Below, one piece after another: positions 9,090 to 17,338 of a stretch of DNA of 64,000 nucleotides. Made by a program: the position numbers and the translations under genes. The stretch is from Moraxella boevrei DSM 14165 (GTDB lineage Bacteria; Pseudomonadota; Gammaproteobacteria; Pseudomonadales; Moraxellaceae), in contig NZ_KB903770.1 of assembly GCF_000379845.1 (NCBI RefSeq), positions 1-64,000 on the forward strand. The letters run 5' to 3'. The notes below the pieces were generated by a model. The model was not told the origin of the DNA, ran no database searches, and saw only the letters and a program-made list of their open reading frames with translations. Position 1 is the stretch's first letter. Each line of letters opens with the position of its first letter.

Positions 9090-10085
9090 ATGAAAACGAA
9101 TTTGATTATTTGTATGACACCGCTCCAAGTACTGATAGCGTTACGCATTATTGAAGCACACGCAGGCGATTTTATCGGCATTTATTTGGCAGAAACGGAT
9201 AATGACAAACACCGTTTTTATAGTGAAAAATTGGCAGACAGATGCCAACGCCATGCCTATTTGAATTTAAATAACAATGATGAAGCACAAAATAATTGTC
9301 AAAAACTATCGGCAAAATTTCAGCATTTTACAAAAATCAAAGAAATATTGATTGGTTTAAATGTCTGGCAACAACCTGTGGCAACGGTATTTTTGGCAAA
9401 TTTGGATTTAATTGTCACGCAATATATTTTAGCAAAAGTAAATTATATTCGCTTGCATAGTTTTGATGACGGCACAATTAATATTTTTCCGACCAGTCGT
9501 TATTTTTTGCCAAAACAGCAAAGTTTTGCTAAGTGGCTATTTAAAAAAATGTTAGGAATTAAAGATGATAATCTTGCCAAAATTTTAGCAAAAATATCCA
9601 AACATTACACAATTTTTCTAAATAAAACCAATATTGTTGCTAATCCAATAACGATAAATTTGTTTAGCCAAACTTATCAAAATATTCCAAAAATTAATAA
9701 AGTAGTACGTATTTTACTCGGACAACCGTTTGATGATATTATTGGGGAAAAAAACTATCAAACCATGATTTTGCAAACAGTTAATACCTATCAAATTGAT
9801 TATTTTTACCCGCATCCACGGGAAAAAAATCGTTTTGATGATGTATTAAATGTGATTAATACTCAAATGATTATTGAAGATTATCTAATTAATCAGCTTG
9901 AACAACAGCCTAATACGAGATTTGAGATTTACACCTTTACCAGCACTGCTATTTTTTCGTTACAAGCCTTGTCAAGGGTAACGGTCTTCGCGATTTTTCA
10001 TAATATTTTGCAAGCGGATTTTACCCAAAGTTATACGTTTTTACAGACACAAGGCATTACAATTTTGGGAAAAGATAATGACTAA
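9090..10085 (+). CDS. Glycosyltransferase family 52 (sialyltransferase-like) protein
   Basis: A 331-residue protein beginning MKTNLIICMTPLQVLIALRI, the TPLQ opening typical of GT52 enzymes such as LsgB and Lst, which transfer sialic acid or a related sugar onto lipooligosaccharide. Other supporting segments are RLHSFDDGTINIFPTSRYF near 127-145 and YFYPHPREK near 243-251, where GT52 enzymes have a nucleotide-sugar-binding YxPHPRE region. It starts directly after the flippase stop codon (no gap) and overlaps the next gene by 8 bases. The donor may not be CMP-sialic acid, since no neu or sia genes are present in the window. Confidence 0.75.
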   Translation: MKTNLIICMTPLQVLIALRIIEAHAGDFIGIYLAETDNDKHRFYSEKLADRCQRHAYLNLNNNDEAQNNCQKLSAKFQHFTKIKEILIGLNVWQQPVATVFLANLDLIVTQYILAKVNYIRLHSFDDGTINIFPTSRYFLPKQQSFAKWLFKKMLGIKDDNLAKILAKISKHYTIFLNKTNIVANPITINLFSQTYQNIPKINKVVRILLGQPFDDIIGEKNYQTMILQTVNTYQIDYFYPHPREKNRFDDVLNVINTQMIIEDYLINQLEQQPNTRFEIYTFTSTAIFSLQALSRVTVFAIFHNILQADFTQSYTFLQTQGITILGKDND

Positions 10086-10923
10086 AGTTACCCGAAAACA
10101 TGCCTTACTAGTCCAAGCTCATAAAAATTTGGATTATTTTATTCAGCTTGCCAATGATGAAAAAAATCTAAATGTTTATGTACATTTGGATAAAAAATCT
10201 GCTGAATTTGAATGTTTAAAAAATCAAGATTTGCCTACCAATTTTTATATCCTTGAGGACAGCATTTCGGTGATTTGGGGTGGATTTAGCCAAGTGTTGG
10301 CGACTTTAAAATTGTTTCATAGAGCGATGTTGGATAGTGAAAATCAGTTTTTTCATTTGGTAAGTGGCGAAGATGTGGTATTACAACCCTTTGAAATGAT
10401 TGAGAAAAACTGGCAAGACGTGTATCATTTTGCTCCTATGTTAATTTGTGAACAAAATTCTAATTATTTCTATCGTTTCTTTTGCGATACGCTTCATGCG
10501 AATACGCGTTGGCAACGCAGTTTGGGAGGGAAAATTTTAACTAAAATCCAACAAATTTTTGCAAGAACGTATTTGCTATTTACCAAGCCACAGCCTGTGT
10601 ATTTTGGTTCTCAATGGTTTTCTATCACACGAGATGATTGGCAAAAAATTCAGCCTTTTTTACAAAAATATCAACAATTTTTTGCCAAAAAGCTGGTTCC
10701 TGATGAGCATTTTTTTCAAACATTACTAAAAAATGAAACACAAATCCAACCGAGCAATGTAAATCAACGCTATATTATTTTTGATAAAAAAATAAACAAT
10801 GGTAACAGTCCAATTTATCTTGATTTTGTACAATTACAACGTGCCAAACAACAGTATCATTGGTTTGCCCGTAAGGTTCATCAAGATGTGGCGAATGAAT
10901 GGCTGAATAAGGAGCACGTATGA
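10078..10923 (+). CDS. Core-2/I-branching-type glycosyltransferase (GT14 family)
   Basis: A 281-residue protein with the pattern of bacterial GT14 beta-1,6-N-acetylglucosaminyl or xylosyl transferases: HALLVQAHKNLDYFIQLA at the start, NVYVHLDKKS (residues 31-40), ISVIWGGFSQVLATLKLF (63-80), FFHLVSGEDVVLQP (91-104), and later SQWFSITRDDW and VPDEHFFQTLLKN (around 180-220) with the conserved acidic DE. It probably adds a branch sugar to the LOS. It overlaps the GT52 gene by 8 bases and the next gene by 4 (ATGA), so translation is coupled. Confidence 0.8.
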   Translation: MTKVTRKHALLVQAHKNLDYFIQLANDEKNLNVYVHLDKKSAEFECLKNQDLPTNFYILEDSISVIWGGFSQVLATLKLFHRAMLDSENQFFHLVSGEDVVLQPFEMIEKNWQDVYHFAPMLICEQNSNYFYRFFCDTLHANTRWQRSLGGKILTKIQQIFARTYLLFTKPQPVYFGSQWFSITRDDWQKIQPFLQKYQQFFAKKLVPDEHFFQTLLKNETQIQPSNVNQRYIIFDKKINNGNSPIYLDFVQLQRAKQQYHWFARKVHQDVANEWLNKEHV

Positions 10924-11729
10924 AATTTTCGGTTTTGATGTCGCTCTATCCCAAAGAACAACCAAAATTTTTACAAGAATGTCTATTAAGTTTATCTAAT
11001 CAAACTTTGCAAGCCGATGAAATCGTTTTGGTATATGACGGTGAAATTGATATAGAATTACAAAAAATTGTTGATAAATTTCTAATTAAATTACCGTTAA
11101 AAATCATACAATTACCCAATAATGTGGGTTTGGGGAAAGCGTTAAATGCTGGACTGGAATACTGTCAATTTGAGTGGGTTTTTCGCATGGATACTGATGA
11201 TATTTGTGTGCCAGAGCGTTTTGCTAGTCAAATAAACTTTATCAAAAAGCACCCAAATGTTGATGTGGTGGGTGGGCAAATTATTGAATTTGAACAAGAT
11301 TTTTCACAGGGTAAAAAATCCCGCACCGTTCCTACATCGCACGAGCAAATTGTGAAATACGCTAAGACTCGCAATCCAATCAATCACATGACGGTGGCAT
11401 TCAAGAAATCGGCAGTACAGGCGGTCGGCAGTTATCAGCACGCCCCTTTGTATGAGGATTATGATTTATGGGTGCGATTATTAAGTAAAAATTATCAATT
11501 TACTAATTTGCCCCAAGCTTTGGTGTATGCAAGAGCAGGGCAGGCGATGTATGAACGGCGTGGCGGTGTGAGATACGTCAAAAATGAAGTACAAATGCAG
11601 GTAAGATTTTGGCGATGGGGGTTTTTGTCAGCTTGGCAACTGGCGAAAAATTTGGTAATTCGGATACCTGTTCGTTTGCTACCGAATGGCTTGCGTTCGC
11701 TTATTTATCAAAAATTGTTGAGAAAATAA
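10920..11729 (+). CDS. Family 2 glycosyltransferase
   Basis: A 269-residue GT-A fold enzyme. It opens with FSVLMSLYPKEQPKFLQECL and carries the nucleotide-sugar-binding acidic motif MDTDDICVPERF near residues 90-101. It continues with NPINHMTVAFKKSAV and YEDYDLWVRLL near 180-190, typical of AmsE/LsgF-like glycosyltransferases. It is the last glycosyltransferase in the cluster; its ATG overlaps the stop of the GT14 gene (ATGA). It is predicted to act on lipid-linked sugar at the cytoplasmic face of the inner membrane. Confidence 0.85.
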   Translation: MKFSVLMSLYPKEQPKFLQECLLSLSNQTLQADEIVLVYDGEIDIELQKIVDKFLIKLPLKIIQLPNNVGLGKALNAGLEYCQFEWVFRMDTDDICVPERFASQINFIKKHPNVDVVGGQIIEFEQDFSQGKKSRTVPTSHEQIVKYAKTRNPINHMTVAFKKSAVQAVGSYQHAPLYEDYDLWVRLLSKNYQFTNLPQALVYARAGQAMYERRGGVRYVKNEVQMQVRFWRWGFLSAWQLAKNLVIRIPVRLLPNGLRSLIYQKLLRK

Positions 11730-11742
11730 GGTTATAAATTGC

Positions 11743-12192
11743 ATGAAAAAATTACAACGCCTCAAAAATATGCAAAAAGCACGGCTAAAACGCACCTTCA
11801 AAATTTGGCGAAAACCGTTTATTATCATCTTATTGATTGGGTTAATCTTGCGTGGTTGTATCGGATTTCTTGGTTCATTTGGCGACCCTGTGAGAAATAT
11901 TGGTTTTATCAATCATACTGGTAAATCTCTTACAGTCGTGGTGGAATATGTGGGCAAAGAAATACCTGAAATATTTGATTTAAATGACAAAAATAAAGAA
12001 GAATTGATGATTTTTGGCGTGGGTTATTGGGACAAAGATGAGCTGTTAAGTCGCAGTGAAACTATCAAAAAAATCACTATCAAAACCGAAGAAAAAACGT
12101 TGGTCTATGAACAGTCTCAAATTTTACCATTACTGCAAAAAAACTTGCAGACAGGGACGAACGCTCATAACATTGATATTCATATTGAGTAA
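11743..12192 (+). CDS. Hypothetical single-pass membrane protein
   Basis: A 149-residue protein of unknown function. A strongly basic N-terminus (KKLQRLKNMQKARLKR) precedes one membrane helix at about 28-48 (IIILLIGLILRGCIGFLG), and a soluble C-terminal part follows with NHTGKSLTVVVEYVGKEIP and a short beta-rich end. It follows the LOS cluster by 13 bases on the same strand and converges with mnmC. The positive N-terminus suggests an N-in orientation with the C-terminal domain in the periplasm. The start is uncertain by a few codons. Confidence 0.5.
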   Translation: MKKLQRLKNMQKARLKRTFKIWRKPFIIILLIGLILRGCIGFLGSFGDPVRNIGFINHTGKSLTVVVEYVGKEIPEIFDLNDKNKEELMIFGVGYWDKDELLSRSETIKKITIKTEEKTLVYEQSQILPLLQKNLQTGTNAHNIDIHIE

Positions 12193-12193
12193 A

Positions 12194-14278
12194 TTAGCAC
12201 TGTAATATTTGCCGATTTGGATTTAATTTTTTAACCATGGTTTCGCTTAACGGTAAAATTTCACCACAAATCAGCCCAGCGATGAGTTCACTACAAATCG
12301 GTGCATACGCATAACCCTTTGAACCCAGAGCAGAAAATGTCCATAAATGCGAATTTTTACCAAAATCCGTCTGATAAACTTGACCGACAAGGGGCAAATA
12401 ATCCACCGTTTGACAGCGAATACTCGCTCGCCCTTGCCAATTTTCTAAATTTTGTTGAAAAATTTCCTGTTTCGCCAAATCTGGCATAAAATCTTGCAAA
12501 TCTTTGAGATTGCTCATTAAATCATCAATTTTTGGCGTAATATCCAACGTATCACGCACAAAACTCGCCCCTAGCATGACAAAATTCTGTTTGGTTTTTT
12601 TGTCGTAAAAAGTCGCAAAATAACTGCCGTATTTTAGGGGAATTTTTGGTAAAATTTCTGCCGTTTTTATATCAATTGGTAACCAAGAAACTTGCCCACG
12701 ACTGTGATTAAATGCTTTAAGTTGCGGTAAAAAATCACAAGTCGCTAAAGCCGTGGTTAAAATTACATGGTCAAAACTGTGGTTGTGTTGAATTTGTTTA
12801 AAACTAACCAAAATTTGTTGATTATTTTGCTCAAAACTTTGCAGTTCAGCTTGTCTAAAGTGAATATTTGGTAAAGACAAAACCGCTTGAGCAAAGTTTT
12901 TGGTATTGATTAACCCAGACTTTGGGGTAAAAATCGCTTGTCCTAAATTAAAATTGGTGCTTTGTTTTGTCAAATCGGTATCATAAAATTGGGCAAGTTC
13001 TTTAGGAAAATTAAATCCTTTGTCCAGATTTACACGATTGTGCGATAACAAATCCAAACAGCCTGTAGTTTCTAAAATCGGCGTTGCCAAAACCTTCTGT
13101 GCAATTTTTTCTAAAGTGGGATAAAAACGGCAACTCGCCAAAAATCCGATGGTATGCAAGTCATTTTTTAGCCGATGTAACTCGGTGAGTTTTGGGGCGA
13201 GTACGCCACGAATATTGCCAGATGCCCCAGAAATCGGAGCATTTTTATCAAAAATCGTAACGTCATGCCCACGCATCGCCAACGCAAAAGCACAGCTTAA
13301 ACCTGCAACGCCTGCACCGATAACACTGATTTTTAATGGTTTTTTGATATCATTTGGATAAATATTCGGCAAATAAAAAGCGGGATTTTTTGGAATTTTT
13401 TCAATTTTTTTGCGAGTTTTTGGCGTTTGTAGAAAGGGAATTTTTGTCCAAAAAGGGGGGATTTTTTTATTATATCTAAACTTAATTTGATTAAATTTAG
13501 CAGAATTTTGTTGGCTTATTGCTAGGTTTTGGGTATCATTTTCAGTAAAAAAAGCGGTCAGCATTTCTCGTTTTTTGCCAAAACCTTTCACTTTTTTTAA
13601 ATTAAAACCTTGGTTTTTTAAGTTGTTTTTTACCAAACTTGCTACGCTAAAAGTTGCTAAAGTCGTGGTAGGTTTAGATAATTGTTTTATTTGATTAAAT
13701 AAATTTTCCGCCCACAACTCGCCATTACATGCAGGGGCAAAACCGTCCAAAAACCATGCATCAACCTTTTGCTGACCGATGAGTTGGCTCAAACTGTCGC
13801 ACGCATCGCCTAGCCATAAGTCAAGGGTTAATCTATCTTGCCAAAAATTTAGGCGATGACAACCTGCCAAAGGCGGTGGATAATTTGCCAAGAGTTGTTC
13901 GGAAAACGGGGTTAATTCTTGCCAAATGGATAAAGCTTGTTGTAAATCTTGGCGTTTTAAGGGAAATTTTTCGGTGGTAATGATGTGTAACCGACTGTTT
14001 GTATTGGGATTTTGTTGAACAATTTTTTGCCAAAGTTGCCAAACTGCCAATACATTTAAACCCGTGCCAAAACCAACTTCGCCGATAACAAAAGTTTGAT
14101 AATCATCAAGATTTTCTAATCTTTTCTGTAAATTATTTTGCTCAATAAATACATATCGGCTTTCGTTTAGCCCATTTTCTTTACAAAAATAGACATCGCC
14201 AAAATCGGCAGAAACAGGCACGGTTAAGACGTTTTTGTCAATTTGCCAATCCAAATTTGCATAAGTAATTTTGCTCAT
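12194..14278 (-). CDS. mnmC: Bifunctional tRNA modification enzyme MnmC
   Basis: MnmC completes 5-methylaminomethyl-2-thiouridine at the wobble position of certain tRNAs. The N-terminal domain (about 1-240) is the MnmC2 methyltransferase, with VIGEVGFGTGLNVLAVW near 63-79 as the SAM-binding loop and DAWFLDGFAPACNGELW near 176. The C-terminal domain (from about 315) is the FAD-dependent MnmC1 oxidase with ISVIGAGVAGLSCAFALAM. The two domains are joined by a basic linker that contains PNIYPNDI, also found in the ubiJ product. The ATG at 14278 overlaps the stop of the upstream gene (TAATG); a TTG two codons earlier is less likely. The product is about 694 residues. Confidence 0.95.
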   Translation of the reverse strand: MSKITYANLDWQIDKNVLTVPVSADFGDVYFCKENGLNESRYVFIEQNNLQKRLENLDDYQTFVIGEVGFGTGLNVLAVWQLWQKIVQQNPNTNSRLHIITTEKFPLKRQDLQQALSIWQELTPFSEQLLANYPPPLAGCHRLNFWQDRLTLDLWLGDACDSLSQLIGQQKVDAWFLDGFAPACNGELWAENLFNQIKQLSKPTTTLATFSVASLVKNNLKNQGFNLKKVKGFGKKREMLTAFFTENDTQNLAISQQNSAKFNQIKFRYNKKIPPFWTKIPFLQTPKTRKKIEKIPKNPAFYLPNIYPNDIKKPLKISVIGAGVAGLSCAFALAMRGHDVTIFDKNAPISGASGNIRGVLAPKLTELHRLKNDLHTIGFLASCRFYPTLEKIAQKVLATPILETTGCLDLLSHNRVNLDKGFNFPKELAQFYDTDLTKQSTNFNLGQAIFTPKSGLINTKNFAQAVLSLPNIHFRQAELQSFEQNNQQILVSFKQIQHNHSFDHVILTTALATCDFLPQLKAFNHSRGQVSWLPIDIKTAEILPKIPLKYGSYFATFYDKKTKQNFVMLGASFVRDTLDITPKIDDLMSNLKDLQDFMPDLAKQEIFQQNLENWQGRASIRCQTVDYLPLVGQVYQTDFGKNSHLWTFSALGSKGYAYAPICSELIAGLICGEILPLSETMVKKLNPNRQILQC

Positions 14279-14646
14279 TACCAACCACGTTTACGTCCAA
14301 GCACAAAAAAGCTTAATACCGCTCCTGCAATAAAACTTAGCAAGGCGGTAAACGCCCCATAAATAAACAATTGTCCGCTAAAATCATGGGTTAATACGCC
14401 AACTTGGGCGTTTAGGCTGTCAATTTCTCGTTGTAATTCGGCATTTTTGGTTAATAATTGTTGGTTTGCTTGGGAAAGTTGGCTGTCGCTTGGCTTGGTT
14501 ATTTGGGCTAGGGTGGGTGCGGGGGGGGCAATCGGTTGCCCTGTTTTTGGGTCATTGACGACCACGTCCACTGCAAAACTTGGCATGGCATAACTGATTA
14601 ATGCGGTAATCGTGAGCATTGTGGCGGTTTTTTGTAGGGTTTTCAT
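14278..14646 (-). CDS. Hypothetical small secreted/membrane protein with a C8 tract
   Basis: A 122-residue protein with a signal peptide (hydrophobic 8-24, cleavage after SFA near 25), a short Pro-rich stretch, a coiled-coil heptad region at about 55-85 (LLTKNAELQREIDSLNAQV), and a C-terminal membrane helix (about 92-114) ending in basic RKRGW. The layout resembles LapA-like or coiled-coil envelope proteins. Function is unknown. A run of eight C (14521-14528 on the plus strand as G) lies in codons 40-43. The stop overlaps the mnmC start, and the gene follows yciB by 10 bases, so yciB, this gene and mnmC form one operon. Confidence 0.6.
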   Translation of the reverse strand: MKTLQKTATMLTITALISYAMPSFAVDVVVNDPKTGQPIAPPAPTLAQITKPSDSQLSQANQQLLTKNAELQREIDSLNAQVGVLTHDFSGQLFIYGAFTALLSFIAGAVLSFFVLGRKRGW

Positions 14647-14656
14647 GTGCCTTTTC

Positions 14657-15211
14657 CTATTTTTTTTGTATTTCGTTTTGTAATTCTGGATTTAGGTGAT
14701 TTTTTAGCACAATAAATTGTCCTATCATAAAAATCAGCATAACAGGTATCCAACCATAAGTTTTAAAATTAATCCACGTTTCATTACTGGTAAAAAAGGC
14801 AAAATAATATTGCAAACCTGCCATAATCACAAAATAGCCGACCCAAGCTAGGGTTAAATTTTGCCAACCTTTGTTGGATAATTTAAAAAATTGTTTCATT
14901 GCAAGCTCTAATAATGGCTTATTAATGAGAACACTTATCAATAAAGCGAGGGCAAAAATAGCGTTAATGACGACAGATTTCCATTTGATAAAGGCATCAT
15001 TATTAAACGCTAGACTAAGCCCGCAAAAAACGACGGTTAAAACCAAAGTAACCCACTGTTGTTTGTTGAGTTTGCCTTTTTGTTTGGTAAAGTGTACGAC
15101 ATAGACAGCTAGGGTGGCGACCAACAACGCCCCTGCACCTGCAATCACGCCTTGAGTTTTGGCAAAATAAAAAAACGCAAAAAGTGGAATTAAATCAAGT
15201 AGAGCAGTCAT
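14657..15211 (-). CDS. yciB: Inner-membrane protein YciB/IspZ (septation protein A family)
   Basis: A 184-residue polytopic membrane protein. The start at 15211 gives MTALLDLIPLFAFFYFAK, which matches the usual YciB opening (an LD-hydrophobic-PLxxFF pattern); a longer frame to 15304 would add unrelated residues. About five helices follow, with a conserved NETWINFKTYGW segment near 140. YciB is linked to envelope integrity and intracellular septation in enteric bacteria and Shigella. It is divergent from the PHP phosphatase gene, an arrangement common in gammaproteobacteria. Confidence 0.9.
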   Translation of the reverse strand: MTALLDLIPLFAFFYFAKTQGVIAGAGALLVATLAVYVVHFTKQKGKLNKQQWVTLVLTVVFCGLSLAFNNDAFIKWKSVVINAIFALALLISVLINKPLLELAMKQFFKLSNKGWQNLTLAWVGYFVIMAGLQYYFAFFTSNETWINFKTYGWIPVMLIFMIGQFIVLKNHLNPELQNEIQKK

Positions 15212-15297
15212 AAAAAATCTCAAAGAAAATAATGTGGTTAGTTTACACAACTGTGTTAAAATTGCAAATGAAAAATCAATTGTTTCTTGGAAAAAAT

Positions 15298-16224
15298 ATG
15301 CCACAACTTGACTGTACAGATTTACTTAACCAAAGCCCTACTTACACCACGTTACCGTTTGATATGCACTGTCATAGCACGTGTTCGGACGGTACATTTT
15401 CGCCAACCGAAGTTGTGCAAAAAGCTTTTGACAATGGCGTAAAAATCTTGTCTTTAACCGACCATGACACGATTTTGGGCATAGATGAAGCCAAACAAAC
15501 GGCAGAAAAGCTCGGCATTTTTTTGATAAATGGCGTGGAAATTAGCTGTCGGCATCGGATCATTGGTGGTTATAGCAAAAAGCCCGCTCAAGTGGAAAAA
15601 GTCATTCATGTACTGGGCTATGGCTTTGATAACCTTGATAAGATGAACGCTCGGCTGTCCGCCATTCAACAATCTCGTGAAACCCGTGGGCGAGCCATGT
15701 GCGAAAAAGTGGCGAAAACCTGTCAGTTGGATTTTGACGAATTTTGGCAAGCGGTTTTGCTAGAAGCCAAAGGTAACCCGCAAGCGGTTGGGCGAGTGCA
15801 TATCGCCAAAGTCATGGTAGAAAAAGGCATTGTCAATGACGTGCAAAAGGCGTTTTCTGGCTACCTTGCCGACCACAAAAGCTGTTATGTGGCATTGGAC
15901 GGCTTGAGTTTAAAAGATTGCGTGGACTTAATCCATACCTGTGGCGGAAAAGCCTCGCTTGCTCATGCCACACGCTACAATTTGACAGCCAACAAAACTC
16001 GCAAATTGATAGCTGATTTTGCTAAAGCAGGAGGCGATGCGGTGGAGTTGCCTGCGACCAACGAACCGCAGTCCACTCGCCACATGATAGACAGATGTAT
16101 CAAGGAACATGGGCTGTTGGTATCAGTTGGCAGTGATTTTCATGGAATAACTATGCCGTGGCGGACGCTGGGCGTTGTACCAAAACTACACGAAGGACAA
16201 ATTGGGGTTTGGGAAAAAATTTGA
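15298..16224 (+). CDS. rnm: PHP-domain phosphoesterase (YciV / RNase AM family)
   Basis: The enzyme family hydrolyses 3',5'-nucleotides and trims 5' ends of RNA (RNase AM). The PHP metal-binding motifs are present: DMHCHSTCSDG near residue 20, LSLTDHDT near 50, NGVEISC near 76, a histidine in LAHATRY near 220 and VGSDFHG near 282. The ATG at 15298 follows TTGGAAAAAAT and gives 308 residues; in-frame starts at 15232 and 15268 would add residues unlike the family. It is divergent from yciB. The stop TGA overlaps the ATG of the decayed small gene that follows. Confidence 0.88.
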   Translation: MPQLDCTDLLNQSPTYTTLPFDMHCHSTCSDGTFSPTEVVQKAFDNGVKILSLTDHDTILGIDEAKQTAEKLGIFLINGVEISCRHRIIGGYSKKPAQVEKVIHVLGYGFDNLDKMNARLSAIQQSRETRGRAMCEKVAKTCQLDFDEFWQAVLLEAKGNPQAVGRVHIAKVMVEKGIVNDVQKAFSGYLADHKSCYVALDGLSLKDCVDLIHTCGGKASLAHATRYNLTANKTRKLIADFAKAGGDAVELPATNEPQSTRHMIDRCIKEHGLLVSVGSDFHGITMPWRTLGVVPKLHEGQIGVWEKI

Positions 16225-16503
16225 TGAAATTTATCAAAAAATTGGGCTTGGTGTTTTGTATGTTGGGCGTTGCGGTTGGTGGCAATACAAAACCTGTGGT
16301 GATTCACAAGTTATCTGACGATGAAAAAACATCTGGCTGTATCAAACCACAAACAAAAGAGAATTTTGATATTGCCTGATGGTCTTGTAATTGTGGTTAA
16401 GCGAGATTGAGAAAATAATCCGATGTTGGGTGAATTGGGCATAGATAATGATAAAACACTATTATTTGATGTGAATGGTAAATTTATCAAACAAACTGAC
16501 TAA
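16224..16503 (+). pseudogene. Decayed small secreted-protein gene
   Basis: The first frame (16224-16379) gives 51 residues with a signal-peptide-like start (MKFIKKLGLVFCMLGVAVGG), then stops. Reading on in another frame from about 16365 gives LPDGLVIVVKRD, a stop, then ENNPMLGELGIDNDKTLLFD and a terminal FIKQTD before a stop at 16503. These pieces read as one protein broken by a frameshift and an in-frame stop. Its ATG overlaps the stop of the PHP gene (TGATG). The intact protein would be about 90 residues and exported. No family is recognised. Confidence 0.5.
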
Positions 16504-16523
16504 ATTCCATAAAAGGAGAAACT

Positions 16524-17108
16524 ATGGGCAATCGTTTATCAAAAATTTACACACGCACAGGCGATGACGGCATGACAGGCATGGCGGACGGTTCACGTCT
16601 ATCAAAGTCAGATTTGCGTTTTGATGCCATGGGCGTGATTGATTATTTGAACGCTAAAATTGGCTTAATTCATGCGTTGATTGGCGAAAAAAATGAATTT
16701 GAACACAAAGACAAGCTCACCGAGCAATTAAGCCAAATTCAGCATAAACTGTTTAATATCGGTGGGGAAATCGCCCTACCAAATCATGCTCAGATTGGTT
16801 ATATTGCCATTACACCTGATGATATTAGCATACTTGAAAACTGGATAGATGCGTATAATAATAATTTGCCCTATTTAAAGGAATTTATTTTGCCTGCTGG
16901 CTCGGTCACTACTGCTCACACGCATATCGCCAGAACCTTGTGCCGAGATAGTGAGCGGACGTTAATCCGTTTAAACGAACGGGATAATAATGTAAGTCAT
17001 GAAACTCGGCAATATATCAACCGTCTGTCGGATTTTTTGTTTGTGTTGGCACGAGTCATTGCAAGAGCGGATAATGGGGCGGAGGTGTTTTGGCAAAAGG
17101 ATTGGTGA
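16524..17108 (+). CDS. PduO-type cob(I)alamin adenosyltransferase
   Basis: The enzyme adenosylates cob(I)alamin to make coenzyme B12. The 194-residue protein has the PduO-type opening KIYTRTGDDGMTGMADGSRL (ATP-binding, residues 7-26), FDAMGVIDYLNAKIGL, and the C-terminal RTLCRDSERTLIRLNE (about 136-151) followed by INRLSDFLFVLARV. AAAAGGAG stands 5 bases before the ATG. Its stop is immediately followed by a strong promoter at 17116, so it ends its transcription unit. No other cobalamin gene is in the window, which suggests use of imported corrinoid. Confidence 0.9.
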   Translation: MGNRLSKIYTRTGDDGMTGMADGSRLSKSDLRFDAMGVIDYLNAKIGLIHALIGEKNEFEHKDKLTEQLSQIQHKLFNIGGEIALPNHAQIGYIAITPDDISILENWIDAYNNNLPYLKEFILPAGSVTTAHTHIARTLCRDSERTLIRLNERDNNVSHETRQYINRLSDFLFVLARVIARADNGAEVFWQKDW

Positions 17109-17115
17109 AAAATAA

Positions 17116-17144
17116 TTGACAAAACCACCCAAAACCGCTACAAT
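17116..17144 (+). promoter_or_regulatory. Consensus sigma-70 promoter upstream of the guaB RNA candidate
   Basis: A perfect TTGACA (17116-17121), a 17-base spacer and TACAAT (17139-17144, five of six). Transcription should start near 17151. This is the strongest promoter match I found in the window. The only genes it can serve are a short RNA ending at the terminator at 17275 or guaB beyond it. Confidence 0.7.
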
Positions 17145-17150
17145 AAATCG

Positions 17151-17275
17151 CTAATTTTTATTTGAAAAGTTTAAATCATTCAATTTGGGATAAAAAATTG
17201 GCGACACCGATTCAAAAACTTGTATTTATTTTATGAATAATCAAAGGCTAGGCAAATTGTGCTTAGCCTTTTTTG
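17151..17275 (+). ncRNA. Candidate small RNA or guaB leader with intrinsic terminator
   Basis: About 125 bases between a near-perfect promoter and an intrinsic terminator. Pairings visible by eye are AAGTTT (17167-17172) with AAACTT (17216-17221), an inner hairpin AATTGG/CCGATT (17196-17201 with 17207-17212, loop CGACA), and the terminator stem at 17244-17270. The terminator ends 63 bases before the guaB ATG, and I see no second promoter in those 63 bases. The RNA is therefore either a free small RNA or an attenuator leader for guaB. It does not match a riboswitch class I know. Confidence 0.45.
17244..17275 (+). terminator. Intrinsic terminator upstream of guaB
   Basis: AAGGCTAGGCA (17244-17254) pairs with TGCTTAGCCTT (17260-17270) as an 11-bp stem with one G-T pair and a 5-base loop, followed by a T run. 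It lies between the promoter at 17116 and guaB. Confidence 0.8.
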
Positions 17276-17338
17276 GTTTTTATCTGCCCAATTTTTTTTA
17301 AATAATTTTAGAAAATTACTGTTAAAAAAGAGGCTGTT

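Noticed and set aside
15212-15304. Upstream extension of YciB
   Set aside because: The extra 31 residues are not family-like, and MTALLDLIPLF at 15211 is the expected start.
17233-17301. 22-codon leader-peptide-like frame across the terminator upstream of guaB
   Set aside because: It has no ribosome site and no run of regulatory codons; the stem explains the sequence better.
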